Shown here: piece after piece, positions 32,641 to 44,008 of the stretch
Position numbering within the stretch: position 1 is the stretch's first letter
Layout of the letters: every line of letters starts with the position of its first letter
Source of the DNA: Dama dama
Lineage: Eukaryota; Chordata; Mammalia; Artiodactyla; Cervidae
Direction: 5' to 3'
Assembly: GCF_033118175.1 (NCBI RefSeq)
Contig: NC_083681.1
Coordinates: 11,984,001 to 12,048,000, forward strand
Length of the DNA stretch: 64,000 nt
The notes under the pieces: model-generated
The model's database searches: none
Seen by the model: the letters and a program-made list of their open reading frames with translations, nothing else
Told to the model about the DNA's origin: nothing
Position numbers and translations under genes: made by a program

Positions 32641-32960
32641 AAAGTGAAAGTGAACGTCAAAGTCACTCAGTTGTGTCTGACTTTTTGTGACCCCATGGAC
32701 TATTCAGTCCATGCAATTCTCTAGGCCAGAATACTGGAGTGGGTAGCCTTTCCCTTCTCCCAGTGGGATTTTCTCAACCCAGAGATGGAACCCAGGTCTC
32801 CTGCAATGCAGGCAGATTCTTTACCAGCTAAACCACAGAAGAAGGCCAAGAATACTGGAGTAGGTAGCCTATCCTTTCTCTAGCAGATCTTCCTGACCCA
32901 GGTATGAAGCCGGGGGTCTCCTGCACTGCAGGTGGATTCTTTACCAACTGAGCTATCAGC
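32641..32960 (-). mobile_element. Bov-tA SINE with two tRNA-like heads
   Basis: GAAAGTGAAAGTGAACGTC tail at the left, Bov-A body, first head ending near 32838, second partial body and head ending AACTGAGCTATCAG. The short TATATAG sequences on either side (32634-32640, 32964-32970) may be the remains of a target duplication. Confidence 0.9.
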
Positions 32961-32984
32961 TATTTATATAGATAATCCATTTGT

Positions 32985-33330
32985 GGTAGATTAAATCTGT
33001 ATGTATATTTTTTTAATCTTGTCTCATTGAGACAGATTGTAGTTTCACTTCTTGAATCTACATTGACCTTCTGACTTGTTATGACCAAAAGGATATGGTA
33101 GAAGCTTTTCTGCAGGAATTCTGCTATGTGTAGTTTGATAAGTCTTGCAATGTCCAGCTTCAACAGTTTGGGACACTGCCCTAAGATCAGTTTAGCTTAC
33201 TGCAGGGAGAAAAATATTTCCCAGACCAAGCATCACCCACTGTCAGATATGTGAGAAATACTGACCTGTTATTGTTTTAAGCCATTAAATTTTTGGATTG
33301 CTTTTTATAGAGCAATAGTTAAAATGTCAT
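32985..33330 (+). mobile_element. MLT1-like LTR (ERVL-MaLR), degraded
   Basis: Phrases typical of MaLR LTRs appear in order: TGACTTGTTATGACCAAAAG, CCAGCTTCAACAG, ATATGTGAGAAATACTGACC, TGTTTTAAGCCATTAAATTT and TTATAGAGCAATAGTTAAAA. No internal sequence is attached. The exact subfamily is uncertain. Confidence 0.6.
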
Positions 33331-33877
33331 CAAATAACTTTGATTTACTGTTCTTTAATAACCTCATTTTCAGTAATCTTCACTTCTCAATAAATTATCT
33401 TGAGTATAGTCTCAGGCTTGTTATCAATTAGACTATTCTCTGATAACTTCAGGTCAACAATTCCATCCCTCCTACTAAAATATACTGTTTCTCCTTTTTC
33501 TCTCACTCTTCAGTCAAGTGGCTTTGCATTTTTTCCAGGTCTAGTTTCCTTTTTATCCCTCTTCTTTCCTGTGTAACCTGGAAACCACAATTGAGAATGT
33601 AACACACACTTGTACTAGTATCCAGCATGTTCCACAAACACTTTCCTTCCAAGACTTTTAACAATCGATTGGCTTTCATCCTTCCAGAGATTTCTAATAT
33701 ATTTGGTGGCACTACTATTAACCACCCAATTATGGGAATCACAAATGATTTATCTCCTTCTCTCATTATCTTTTTATCTTAATAACTAAACATGCAAATT
33801 TTATGTTAGTCCCCTCTATTTTATATACTGGGAAACTGAAAACAAGGGAGATCGAATGACATGTGCTGCACCTCATA
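33331..33877. other. unclassified sequence
   Basis: No named repeat. An 87-codon minus-strand frame (33503-33766) has no recognisable domain. Confidence 0.35.
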
Positions 33878-34103
33878 GGGCTTCCCTGGCAGCTTAGCCA
33901 GTTAAGAATCCACCTGCAATGCAGGAGACTGCCTGCAATGCAGGAGACCTGGTTTGATCCCTGGGTCAGAAAGATCCCCTGAAAAATGAAATCACAACCC
34001 ACTCCAGTATTCTTGTCTGGGAAATCCCACGGACAGAGGATTCTGGAGGGCTACAGTCTATGAGTCACAAGACTCAGATAGGACTTAGTGACTAAATAAC
34101 TAC
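33878..34103 (+). mobile_element. Bov-tA SINE with duplicated head segment
   Basis: A plus-strand copy in which CCTGCAATGCAGGAGA occurs twice in the tRNA-like head (33913-33928 and 33932-33947), a 19-base internal tandem duplication. Body and ACTAAATAACTAC tail are present. Confidence 0.9.
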
Positions 34104-35000
34104 ATTCAGAGCTTCACGGCCAATAAAAGTTGGTACCAAAGTTCAGATGAATTTGATGTCAAGATTTTTTGCTTTAAATTTAGTCAAATTGATAGGTTGC
34201 TTGTTATTGTTATTTTTCCTCTTATCTGGGAAGAAAAATAAACATGAAATTTGAAATAGATGTGCTAAAAAATAGCAGACCTTTTTCCAGCATGGATATT
34301 AGACCTTTGACTATTGGTCATTAGTCAGATAATTTGAGCTTAGAGTGTATTAAATTCTGTGATATCATTTACCAGTTAGTGAATTGTAAATGACTTCCTT
34401 TGAATAACAGTGAAATATTCTGATAAGTCCCATGATTATTATCTGCTCATGCTTTTGGGTTATATGTATGACATTTAAAATTGAATTTAAGAAATAATAT
34501 ATTTGTCATTGATTTTTGTCATACTTTAGAGGATATTTGTCATACTTTAGAGGAATATGTGGCAAATTTCCTGTGTTTTTTAAAGAAAAAAATGTATGAA
34601 TTTTTAAGTATTATAATGGTGATGAAAGCATAAATTGATATTTTTATTTTATTAAATACAAAATTAATGAAATCACAAAAACTATATATATGCATGATTT
34701 TATTTTAATGCAATTTTTTATAATTAAGAATAATGAAAAATATTAATTTTAATTAAATAAAGATGGGAAAACATGAGATGTAAGCATGAGATATGATGTA
34801 ATGAAGACATCTCTTAAAGACCATCTCTTACTCTCTAAGGGTGCTTCTTTATTTTTCTTTATATTTCTGTTTTCAATAGTCCATCCAGTTTTATACCCTA
34901 GTCATTAGGTTTTTCTGGATTGAAAACCTCAATTAAAATCTTAACTTTCTGTTTTTTCTTCTTTGTTTTATTTGGCATTGTCTTATTCCTCATTGCCAGT
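34104..35000. other. unclassified AT-rich sequence
   Basis: No repeat is recognised apart from a short tandem duplication of TTTGTCATACTTTAGAGGA (about 34515-34554). Confidence 0.4.
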
Positions 35001-35008
35001 ATATATAA

Positions 35009-35097
35009 ATATGTGTGTGTGTGTATTATATGTGTGTGTGTGTGTGTGTGTGTATGTATATATATACATATATATATATATATTTTTTTTTTTTTTC
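35009..35097. repeat. (TG)n(TA)n microsatellite and T run
   Basis: TG runs interrupted by TATTATA, then a TA run and a T run. Likely polymorphic. Confidence 0.95.
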
Positions 35098-35574
35098 CTC
35101 AGCTTGGTTATCCCCCAGACATGAAAAAACTTGATAATGCTAGTCATCCTTTACTGATAAAGGAATCTGATATGTATCTTACAGTGAAATAAATAAGATC
35201 CAGATCTCAAGTTATCAAAGGAAACCATGGGATACTAGTGCCTACTATGAGAAGGAGCTTTTTAGAAAAAAAAAAAAAAAACAAAAAAAACTTTCTCATG
35301 CACATTTAACACCTGCTTTTCTGTGTACCAAATCTTCATCTATATTCCTTCTCCATGGTGAGGTGGCATAAGTCTGTAGACAACCCTCTTCTGTTTTTAG
35401 AAACCTGGGGTCCAGGAAGAGATCTCCTGCCTCCCACCAGCTACTCTTTCAAAAAATAATTTGATATCCATTATATTAAGCACATATGTGTTCCCTGGTT
35501 TATAGAGGGCAATCTTCCTTTACTAAATAACTCTTTAAATATTAAGATTTGATATATAGATGCATATTTTAAAA
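35098..35574. other. unclassified sequence
   Basis: Contains an A-rich run at 35264-35290; otherwise nothing recognised. Confidence 0.4.
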
Positions 35575-36702
35575 TGAGGGTGAAAAATCAGTCATGTTTC
35601 AGTTATGTGAGATAAATAAGTTCTGGAAATTCATATACAGTATGGTAACTACTGTTAACAATGCTGTATTATAGCATTTGAAATTTGTGAAGAGGGTAGA
35701 TCTTAAGTATCCCACCATTGAACCTAACAAACAAAAAGCTAATTTGTGAAGTGACAGATATGTTAACTAGCTTGTATGAGGTGATCATTTCAAAGTGTAT
35801 ACATGTATCAAGACATCAAGTTATAGTTCTGGTTCAAGATGGCAGAGTAGAAAGATTTGCACCCATCTCCTCCTGTGAGAGCACCAAAATAGTAACTAGC
35901 TATTGAACAAGTATCAAAAGGAGGATGCTGGAACCTACCAAAAAAGATACTCCATATCCAAAGACAAAGAAGAAGCTGTACTGAGGGGGTAGGAGGGGTG
36001 CAATCAGGATAAAATCAAATCTTATACCTGCCGGGTGGGTGAGCCACAAACTGGAGAACAGTAATATCAAAGAAGTTCTTGCACTGTTTCAAAGGTTCTG
36101 AACCACATGTTAGGCTGCCCAGCCTGGGGATCTGTCAAAGGGACTAGGTATCTCCAAGGAATCTGACCTAGAAGGCCAGCAGGATTTGATTATGGACTTC
36201 CACAGGACTGGGGGAAACAGAGACTCTGGTTTTGAAGGGCACAACCAAAATTGTGCAGGCACCAAGACCAGGAGGAAAGGAGAGGTGGCCCCACAGGGGA
36301 CCAAACCAAGACTCCCTGCGAGTGTCTGGGGGTCTCCTGTGAAGGCAAGTGTCAGCAGGGCTCACCATAGGGACAGGGCACTGGGAGCAGCAATCCTGGA
36401 AGGATCAACCGACCAAGCCCTCTCAGAGGTCACCATTTAGCCTACAACAGAGACCCCCAGGGCAGGATCACCTTAGGCCCACCAATAGGGGGAAGCACAA
36501 CTTCACCCATCAGCAGATAACTGAATTAAAGCTTTACTGAGCAAGGCCCTGCCCACCAGAGCAAGACCCGGTTTTTCCCACCACAAGTCTGACCCATTGA
36601 GAAGGATAGAGAAGCCTCCTCTATCAGAGAGCAGAGAGAAGAACCAGGAAGAACCAAAATCCCACAGTGGCTAGAACAAAAAATCACAGACAGTTAATCA
36701 GG

Positions 36703-37563
36703 ATGAAAAAGCAGAGGGTTTTGTCCCAGATGAAGGGACAAAATAAAACCCCAGAAAAACAACTAAATGAAGTGGAAATAGGCAACCTTCCAGAAAAATA
36801 ATTCAGAATAATGATAGTGAAGATGATCCAGGATCTCAGGAAAACAATGAAGAAAATGCAAGAAATGTTTACCAAAGACCTACAAGAATTAGAGAACAAA
36901 CAAACAGGAATTAATAGCAGAATAACTGAGGCAGAAGAATATATAAATGACTTGGGGGGCAGAATGGTAGAAATCACTGCCTCAAAACAGAATATAGAAA
37001 AATGGATTAAAAAAAAAAAAAATGAAGACAGTCTAAGAGACCTCTGGGACAAAATTAAACATATGAAAATTCACATTATATGGGTCCCAGAAGGATACTT
37101 AATAGAAAGAGAAAGGATCTGGGAAAATATTTGAACAGACAATAGCTGAAAATTTCCCTAACATGGAAAGGAAATAGTCAACCAAGTCCAGGAAGCACAG
37201 ACAGTCTCAGGAAGGTAAAACCCAAGGAAGAACACACCAAGACACATAGCAATCAAACTGACAAAAATTAAAAACAGATAAAATATTAAAAGCAACATGG
37301 AAAAATGACAAATAACACACAAGGGTACTCCCATAAGGTTATCAGCTGATTTCTCAAGAGAAACTCTACAAGCCAGATGGGAATGGCACAAACTATTTAA
37401 AGCTATGAAAGATAAGAACTTAAAACCAAGAATACTCTATCCAGCAAGACTCTCACTCAAATTTGATGGAGAAATTGCAAAAGCTTTCCAGACAAGCAAA
37501 AGTTAAGAGGATTCAGCACCACCAAATCAGCTTTATAACAAGTGCTAAAGGAACTTCTCTAGG
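36703..37563 (+). pseudogene. L1 ORF1 remnant
   Basis: The frame opens at an ATG (MKKQRVLSQMKG...) but meets a stop after about 32 codons, at the point where relatives read KEF. A 107-codon frame at 36811-37134 then carries the coiled coil (KMIQDLRKTMKKMQEMFTKD) and the start of the RNA-recognition domain (HIIWVPEG). The C-terminal domain follows in pieces to about 37560 (LSADFSRETLQARWEW, PRILYPARLS). ORF1p is the RNA-binding chaperone of L1; this copy is dead. Confidence 0.85.
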
Positions 37564-37636
37564 CAGGAACCATAACAGAAGGAAAAGACTAACAGAAAAT
37601 AAACCCCAAACAATAAAGATATGGTAATAAGGTCAT

Positions 37637-37837
37637 CTTCCTGGTGGCTCAGACTATAAAGCGTCTTCAGGAGATCCGGGTTCAATCCCTGGGTCGGAAA
37701 GATCTCCTGGAGAAGGAAATGGCAACCCACTCCAGTATTCTTGCCTGGAAAATCCCATGGATGGAGGAGCCTGGTGGACTACAGTCCATGGGGTTGCAAA
37801 GAGTCAGACATGACTGAGCTACTCCACTTTCACTTTC
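37637..37837 (+). mobile_element. Bov-tA SINE
   Basis: A plus-strand copy (head with a 9-base deletion around GACTATAAAGCGTC, full Bov-A body, CTTTCACTTTC tail). AATAAGGTCAT flanks it at 37626-37636 and 37838-37848. It interrupts the ORF1-ORF2 junction of the host L1. Confidence 0.95.
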
Positions 37838-37975
37838 AATAAGGTCATACATAATTACCTTAAATGGAAATGGATTAAATGTAAAATAATTGATTAAACC
37901 AAAAGACATAGACTGGCTGGGCAGACAAAAACATGTACATGTATGCACTTACCACAACACTCTACTTGACCCCAT

Positions 37976-38640
37976 ATTATTGTATGTAATTATTTTATTA
38001 GGCTAATTGTATTTCCATTATGGCTTGCAATTGTAATTATCTTTTACTTTTTGTCTGGCTATTGATTGTGAAACTGATAAACATCTTTTACTATTGTGAT
38101 TATGTAACTATTATTTACTTAATATCATAGTATCTTGATTGGTCAACAGAAAAAATATAGAAATCTGTATCACCAAAACTACCATGTAATAGAAAAACCT
38201 GTAATCCCCTGTTAAAATCCAGATGCATATCAGAATTATCTTTGACTCTTTTGAAAAATACAAATACCACATATTCCTTTTCTTCAAAGCTCCAGATATG
38301 TTTCTAATGAGTAGCCATGTTTAAAAACAACTGGATTATATGATGATCTTTTATTTTATGTGGTTTCACATTTTCTATTTCACATTCAGTGATCTTATTT
38401 CATCTAGTTTATGTTTTCAAATTTCTCCCTCTCTTCATTTTTTTTTCCTAAGGTTATTTTCCAAGCCTTTATCAAGTATAGTAGGAAAGCTTCTGTATAC
38501 ATAAATATATAATATCTATATATAAATAGTTTATAAAACTTATGCATTTTTGCCTAACTAAAAATTATGACATTTTGATTCCACTTTTTTGACTTAGGCT
38601 AAATAGAATGCCAGATTGCTAATTAAAAAAAAAAAAATAG
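37976..38640. other. non-L1 sequence replacing ORF2, with MER5A-like patch
   Basis: AT-rich DNA without L1 coding similarity. A decayed MER5A-like stretch (about 38215-38335) reads CCAGATGCATATCAGAATTA at its left and CCATGTTTAAAAACAACTGG at its right. The rest is unclassified. Confidence 0.45.
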
Positions 38641-38918
38641 ATATTCAACAAGCAACAAAGATTTACTGTAGTAGAGGGAACTATAGTCAATATCTTGTAA
38701 TAACCAATAATGGAAAATAATTTCAAAAATAATAAATGTGTAAATGGATAACTGAACCACCTTGCTGTGCTCCTGAAACACTGAAAGTCAACTATATTTA
38801 TGAAGCTCAAAATATATTTATAAAGCTCAACAATAACAAATAAAATGAACCGTGGTATCTGGGGGGAAGACATCAAGTTGTACACCCTAAGTATATACAA
38901 TTGCTTTTTTGTCAAATA

Positions 38919-39456
38919 TGATGCCAAAAGCTCGGCCTCTGTACACTTGGGCCAAACTGAACCTCAGAATCACTTTATTTTTCTTGTCAGGCAAATGGGG
39001 ACACAGTGGGCTCCTGCCCCCCCAAAACTATGTGTTTCCTCTGGGAGGATTTGATGTGGGGTTTTAAAGCAATAGTTCAAGGGTGGGGTTGCTGATTAGG
39101 ATATAAGCAAGGCCTGTACTCCTCTAATCTGGTTTTAGGTTATCTTCTTGATGAGCTTCTCCGGTCCCTTTATGTATCCTCAGGTGGTCTTTCTCTGGTA
39201 TAAAGAATGCTGACATCTTAAAGACATTGCTACATGTATCCCTTTAGGTGGAACCAGGTCCCTACTCCAAAGCTGCATTGTTGTTTCATGGCTGCTCCTC
39301 CCTTGTCTTTGCATCCCTTCCCTTTCCAGACTGGCGATTTTGAATCTGTCCTTTGCAACTCAGGGAAGGTCATGAAGGCCAGAGTCTGTTTCCTAAAAGA
39401 AAATGGGATAGAGAAGCTTCTATGCCCAGAAGCCCCACAGGGTCCTGCTTGGTTTC
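38919..39456 (-). mobile_element. solo LTR, family A (minus)
   Basis: On the minus strand it starts TGAAACCAAGCAGGACCCTG and ends CGAGCTTTTGGCATCA, giving TG...CA ends and 538 bases. An AATAAA signal lies near the U5 side (AAAAATAAAGTGATTC on the minus strand). It splits the L1MA 3' UTR with a likely 4-base target duplication (AATA/ATTA, one mismatch). No viral genes are present. Confidence 0.75.
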
Positions 39457-39609
39457 AATTATACCTCAGTAAAACTTGGAAAACGTAAAATGCTTACTGT
39501 CACTCTCTACCAATATTTTAGAAGTAGGTAACAGAAAAAAGAATACATTATATATTCTGACTTTGTATAACTCATGGACTAGTGGATGAGAAAGAAATGC
39601 AAATAGATA

Positions 39610-40053
39610 TGTTAGGTAGTTAGAATAGGAAAAAGGAGTCCAGAATGGCGGTGATTAAAAGACATGGGAGGGAAAAGCCCGTGAAAAGAGAAGAAAGGAA
39701 GGTCCGAGGACTAGAGTGAGGACCTCAGGTAGAAGAAACAGAGCTTCTGGCTAGTCCAATTTACATACAGCAGGCCCAGGGGGAGGAAACAAAACATATA
39801 AAAAGAGGCGCCAAAGGGCCAGGGCCTCTGCCTCTCTCCCACATGCTCTTTCTCTCTCTCTCTTCTCTTCAACTTCTTTTGGGTCAGCATGCCCTCACGC
39901 CTCGAGGAAGTTTTGTCTTTTATTTTCTAAATAAATCTGAGCCATAACACGGAGCTGTAACATTGATTCACCTGAGAGCTGTAACGCAGGTCTGCTGCTT
40001 CAAATTTTTGTTGTGACAAGACAGAACTGAGGAAATTACACACTCCCCTGACA
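39610..40053 (+). mobile_element. solo LTR, class I (ERV1)-like, with 4-bp TSD
   Basis: It runs TGTTAGGTAG...CTCCCCTGACA (TG...CA) for 444 bases. GATA stands directly on both sides (39606-39609 and 40054-40057). A TATA box is at 39797-39803 and an AATAAA at 39930-39935, 133 bases apart; the CT-rich tract downstream of the TATA box is in the R-region position. It is a solo LTR with no gag, pol or env sequence nearby. Its low decay suggests a fairly young insertion. Confidence 0.85.
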
Positions 40054-40057
40054 GATA

Positions 40058-40375
40058 CATCATTGTATGGTAAGCACGACATTACAGACATGAACAAACT
40101 ACTGAAAGATAGTGAATGATTTCCCAAAAATTGTTTTATTATTTCTTATATTACATACTTCCCTAGTTATTCTATGCTGTTTTCTTCTTTTCATATGCAT
40201 TCTGAATTCCTAAAAGATATTTATTCAAAAATGGCTAATTACAATTTAGATGTTTGTTAATATATATTGTTTAAACATCTAAATTAAAACATACATATGA
40301 TCCTGTTTAGATGGAATGTTTCAAGTAACTGATAAAAAATACTTAATGAATTTGTGATGTTGGCTTTTGTAATTA
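40058..40375. other. unclassified AT-rich sequence
   Basis: Contains an inverted pair TTTAGATGTTTGTTAA / TTTAAACATCTAAATTAAA around 40240-40290; otherwise nothing recognised. Confidence 0.4.
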
Positions 40376-40912
40376 TAGGGGAGCAGTATTTGCCACTCTA
40401 CCATGTATCTCTCTGGCATATTGTTTTAAGTCAGTTGTTTTCTGAGAAACCACAGACCACGGAAGTGTTCAGAAAACCAAGTAGGAGTTTCCCTTTTGTA
40501 AGAAACATTTACATTTGCTAAAGAAGTCTCCATTTCTAAGAGTGTATTTTTCTCTGGTATCAGGAAAAGAAAGATGATCTGATCAAATATCTTTATCAAT
40601 GGAAAAGACTTAAATCTGAGTAACAATCTTACCCTTGTTGATTGTGCTCTTCCTGGTAACCTGCCATAAATGACTATTCCTCACCCTCAATATTCTCTTT
40701 TGTGTTTAGCTGAGGATAGTATTTAAGATGAAGGTTTCAGTCATTTTGGAAAGTTATTCAGTTTTCCTTGGTTTCCCCCATGTGTACATGTTCTTGAACC
40801 TTTTATTTATTTATTTTTTCACTTTCTCCTATTAATCTGTCTCACGCCAATTTAATTTGTAGACCATCCAGAAGAACCTAAAGGTTAGAGGAAAATCTGT
40901 CCCCCTCCAACA
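40376..40912 (+). mobile_element. solo LTR, family B
   Basis: Shares ordered phrases with the copies at 47951 and 51821: GCAGTATTTGCCACTCTACC, ACAATCTTACCCTTGTTGA, CTCTTCCTGGTAACCTGCCA, CTCCTATTAATCTGTCTCAC, GACCATCCAGAAGAACC, and a CTCCAACA end. No retroviral genes are attached. The family name is unknown to me and the ERV class is not decided. Confidence 0.65.
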
Positions 40913-41725
40913 TAATCTTAGATGTCAAACTGTTTAATAGAGGATTTTGTAGGTAAACCTAGGCATAACATGAATACAATACGAACTAGACGTTTTAAAC
41001 CAGAGCATCATCCCAAGCTATACAGGGAAAAAAGTACTTGAGAAATATCCTATAGTTTAATTAAATCTTGATTTCCAGCTAAAATTTCTTTTTTTTTTTC
41101 CCCAAATGAATCTAAAAATTGCAAGTTTTCTGGCAATCACTGAGGAGTCTCCATCCAGATATGGAACTACCCCTGCTTTCCCCTCAATGAAAGGTCCTGT
41201 CATGCCAGGCGCATGACATATTTACTGCCTTCCTTCAGATTTTTTAAATATCTTTATATTTTTGTATATTAGTTTTTTTATTCTGTTATTCAGTGATGTA
41301 TGAGTCATATTAAAATTATTACTTTCATTCACTTTGCACTACAACTTATATGGTAACACAGACATTCGTTTCTCTAAATACACATCTTTTGATAATATAA
41401 TGATGGTCTAAGGGCTATCAAAACAGGACAACTGGGATATTTGTAAAGTGCCAACAAACAGTAAATGCAAAATTTATATAAATGTAAGATCAAAGCTAAA
41501 ACATAATTTGAATAAGTCTTCATTAATAGCAAGTATAAGTGTATGGGCAATGATGAGAGTTGCTCCATTGTAAAATGCATTTATCATAAGCATGTAAAGC
41601 AGAGCTTCTTTTTTTTTTTTTCCATATTAGTAGTTGATATGTACTTTTTAAGGTTATTCTATATTGGTTCTTTTTCTCCTTGTATGTATTACCAAGATGA
41701 ACTTGGGTCCACCACTAACCTGCCA
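40913..41725. other. unclassified sequence
   Basis: AT-rich DNA between two LTRs. No repeat or gene recognised. Confidence 0.4.
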
Positions 41726-42500
41726 TGCTGCAAAGTCAGTTTATTAACAGTAGGCTGTAGCGAAGAGAAGTACAGTGTTTATTGCAGGGCATCCCCAGGT
41801 GGCTCAGTGGTAAGGAAACCACCTGCAGTGCAGGAGATGAGGGTTTGATCCCTGGGTTGGGAAAAACTCCTGGAGAAGGAAATGGCAACTCACTCCAGTA
41901 TTCTTGTCTGACAAATCCCTTTGGCAGAGGAACGTGGTGGGCTACAGACCATGGGATTGCAAAAGAGTTGGACACTGCTTAGTGATGAAACAACAACAAG
42001 CAAGGAGAATGGGCAGCTCATGCTCAAAAGACCCAAACTCCTTGATAGCTTTCAGTGAAGGATTCTTAGAGGCAACATTTGATGTGAGGGTTGCAGCTTG
42101 TAGACTTTCTTCTGACTGGTTGATGATATTGTTACAAGTGATGTTTTGGGAATTTAATCAATGTTCTGGTTCCAACCAGTATGGGGGTTTACTATGTGCT
42201 TGGGGTCAGCAGGCAGTCACCACCCTCCCTAGAGCAACTCAAAGATGTGTGTCAGATTGTTACATAGGTACCTAGAGGAGAAATTAGGACTCTTGCATTA
42301 TCACTGAACTAAGGTTTCCTGACCGCTTTTCCTTTGTTCTGTATTTTCTCACCTCCCTAACTGGTGACTACTTGACTTTGCTCTTTGGGCTCAGTGAAGG
42401 CCCAGAAGACTAAAGCCTGTTTCTGCAAATAAGAAACAGGAAACAAAGAGGAGTCTGTACACAGAAACATGCACAGTGAAAAATGCATAGGGGGCTTCTC
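41726..42500 (-). mobile_element. solo LTR, family A (minus), carrying a SINE
   Basis: Its landmarks match the family-A copy at 44009: GTTTATTGCAGGGC (AATAAA on the minus strand), AGCAAGGAGAATGGGCAGCT, CTCAAAAGACCCAAAC, CTTCTGACTGGTTGATGATA and GTTCCAACCAGTATGG. The SINE at 41789-41996 interrupts it. The right end is strongly decayed. Confidence 0.7.
41789..41996 (+). mobile_element. Bov-tA SINE
   Basis: A complete plus-strand copy (ATCCCCAGGTGGCTCAGTGG head, B-box GGTTTGATCC, Bov-A body, GATGAAACAACAACA tail) inserted in a family-A LTR. Confidence 0.92.
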
Positions 42501-44008
42501 ATGCTTAGCTGTCTAAACGAAAGAGGATAGTGTAATACCTAAGGCCACAGAAATTATACTTCAATTTTTGTGATTTTTTTCTTGATGAGAGATTTTATAT
42601 AAAATATAGAAATTAAAGCACTATTAAGGATAACTAAAAACAGCATGTAATAGAACAAAGAGATCTCAAACTGAAAACAAAATTTGGGAACAATCTGACA
42701 CCTAAAGCTTTATCCCTATACCCAAAATAATCTTGGCTCTCTTTTCTCCTTTATATTGGATATCAAAATAAAGGTAAACTCCATCAATTAAATTTAAATT
42801 TTCCTCTAAGAAAATAGTCCATCTAATCCTCATCTTAATATTATTGAAATCATGTAAAAACACTGAACAGTAACATCTTATTTGTATATTTCTCCAGCCC
42901 ACATATCTGAATTACCTTGAGTAATAGCTCAGTATATATTTGTTGCAACTAGTATATGTATAGATTTGTATATACATATAAAATTTCAGGTAAAACTATA
43001 TAAATAAGTATGTGTGTGTGTATACATATATACACACACATAAATATATATGGCATATATTTTAAAGCATTTTATATAATTATGCTACATATAATTTTAA
43101 AAATTTATATTTTATATGAATAGTAGTTTTATAAAATGAATAGAATTTGAGTGGAGTGACACATGCTATATTTAAAAATATTCCCCATAACTCATCCACC
43201 AGTTTTTTCTTATATAGATAAATAAATATTTATTTATGAGGTAAAGATTTATATGCAGTATAGAAAACATACACTTTCTTTCTCAAAACAAGCAAACAAA
43301 TGAGCAAAAATAGAAATCTGAGGAGTCAGGCTCCCTCCTTTCAACAGAGACCTGCAGAGCCAACTACTGTGAACGGAGCTAGTGTATCCTGACGAGGGGC
43401 AGCTCCTTGCCTCTGTGACAGCTGCTGGAAATCAGCCACTAGTGCCTCCAGGCCTGTTCTCCCAACACCATAGGAGAAGGGGTAACGGAACAAACACACA
43501 CAGGCGTTAGTCTTTGTTATTCTTTACAAATATTTAACTTTCATAATATCCCAGTCTTTTCAAAAGTTTAGCAAATCATTTCAGTTTTACCACAAGAATC
43601 TTGTGTACAAACTAGCCCTGATCAAATTTAAGCAATTATAATGTACCAATTGCAACACAGAGCAGTGACAATATCACTTGTTTTCATCCATGCCTGATTC
43701 TCGAGGCCACCTATCCCATTTCTGCACCTTAACACCAACTCTCTCAGTCAAGGAATATGTATTCGATGTGACCATTAATAAACGTGAATTATATTTACAC
43801 AAAGAAACATAACTTAAAGATAGTACAACTTATTACAGGATTTCGATTATAGCATATAGCAGAAACACTTGAATTTCTCAATAGCAGCAACATTTCATCT
43901 TTTGATGGTAGGTTTGCATTTTAGAAGTAGCTGACATTTCTTCAAAGTCAAGCATGGAAAATAAGGTATATGAATAATTTCAATAATGTTATCAAATCCA
44001 AGTTCACA
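42501..44008. other. unclassified sequence with AC/TG palindrome
   Basis: About 1.5 kb, mostly AT-rich. A near-perfect inverted repeat of TG and CA units lies at about 43008-43042. A GC-richer patch at 43325-43490 (CTCCTTTCAACAGAGACCTG, GACAGCTGCTGGAAATCAGC) is not recognised. I see no gene. Confidence 0.4.

Larger units (their letters stand above)
35823..38866 (+). mobile_element. artiodactyl L1 lacking ORF2, bracketed by TSD
   Basis: The block starts with an L1 5' end (TCTGGTTCAAGATGGCAGAG), continues through 5' UTR and ORF1 into the first residues of ORF2 (to about 37975), and ends with an L1 3' UTR (38641-38838). The 13-base AAGACATCAAGTT occurs at 35810-35822 and 38867-38879 and restores the older L1MA sequence when one copy is removed. 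Between 37976 and 38640 lies non-L1 sequence in place of ORF2. Confidence 0.75.
35575..39485 (+). mobile_element. L1MA-type 3' UTR, split by an L1 and an LTR
   Basis: Three pieces read as one old L1 3' end: 35575-35822, 38880-38918 and 39457-39485. The first has GATAAATAAGTTCTGGAAAT and GTATACATGTATCAAGACAT. The second has TACACCCTAAGTATATACAA. The third has ATTATACCTCAGTAAAACTT. The order and lack of overlap show that the intervening DNA was inserted later. Confidence 0.75.
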
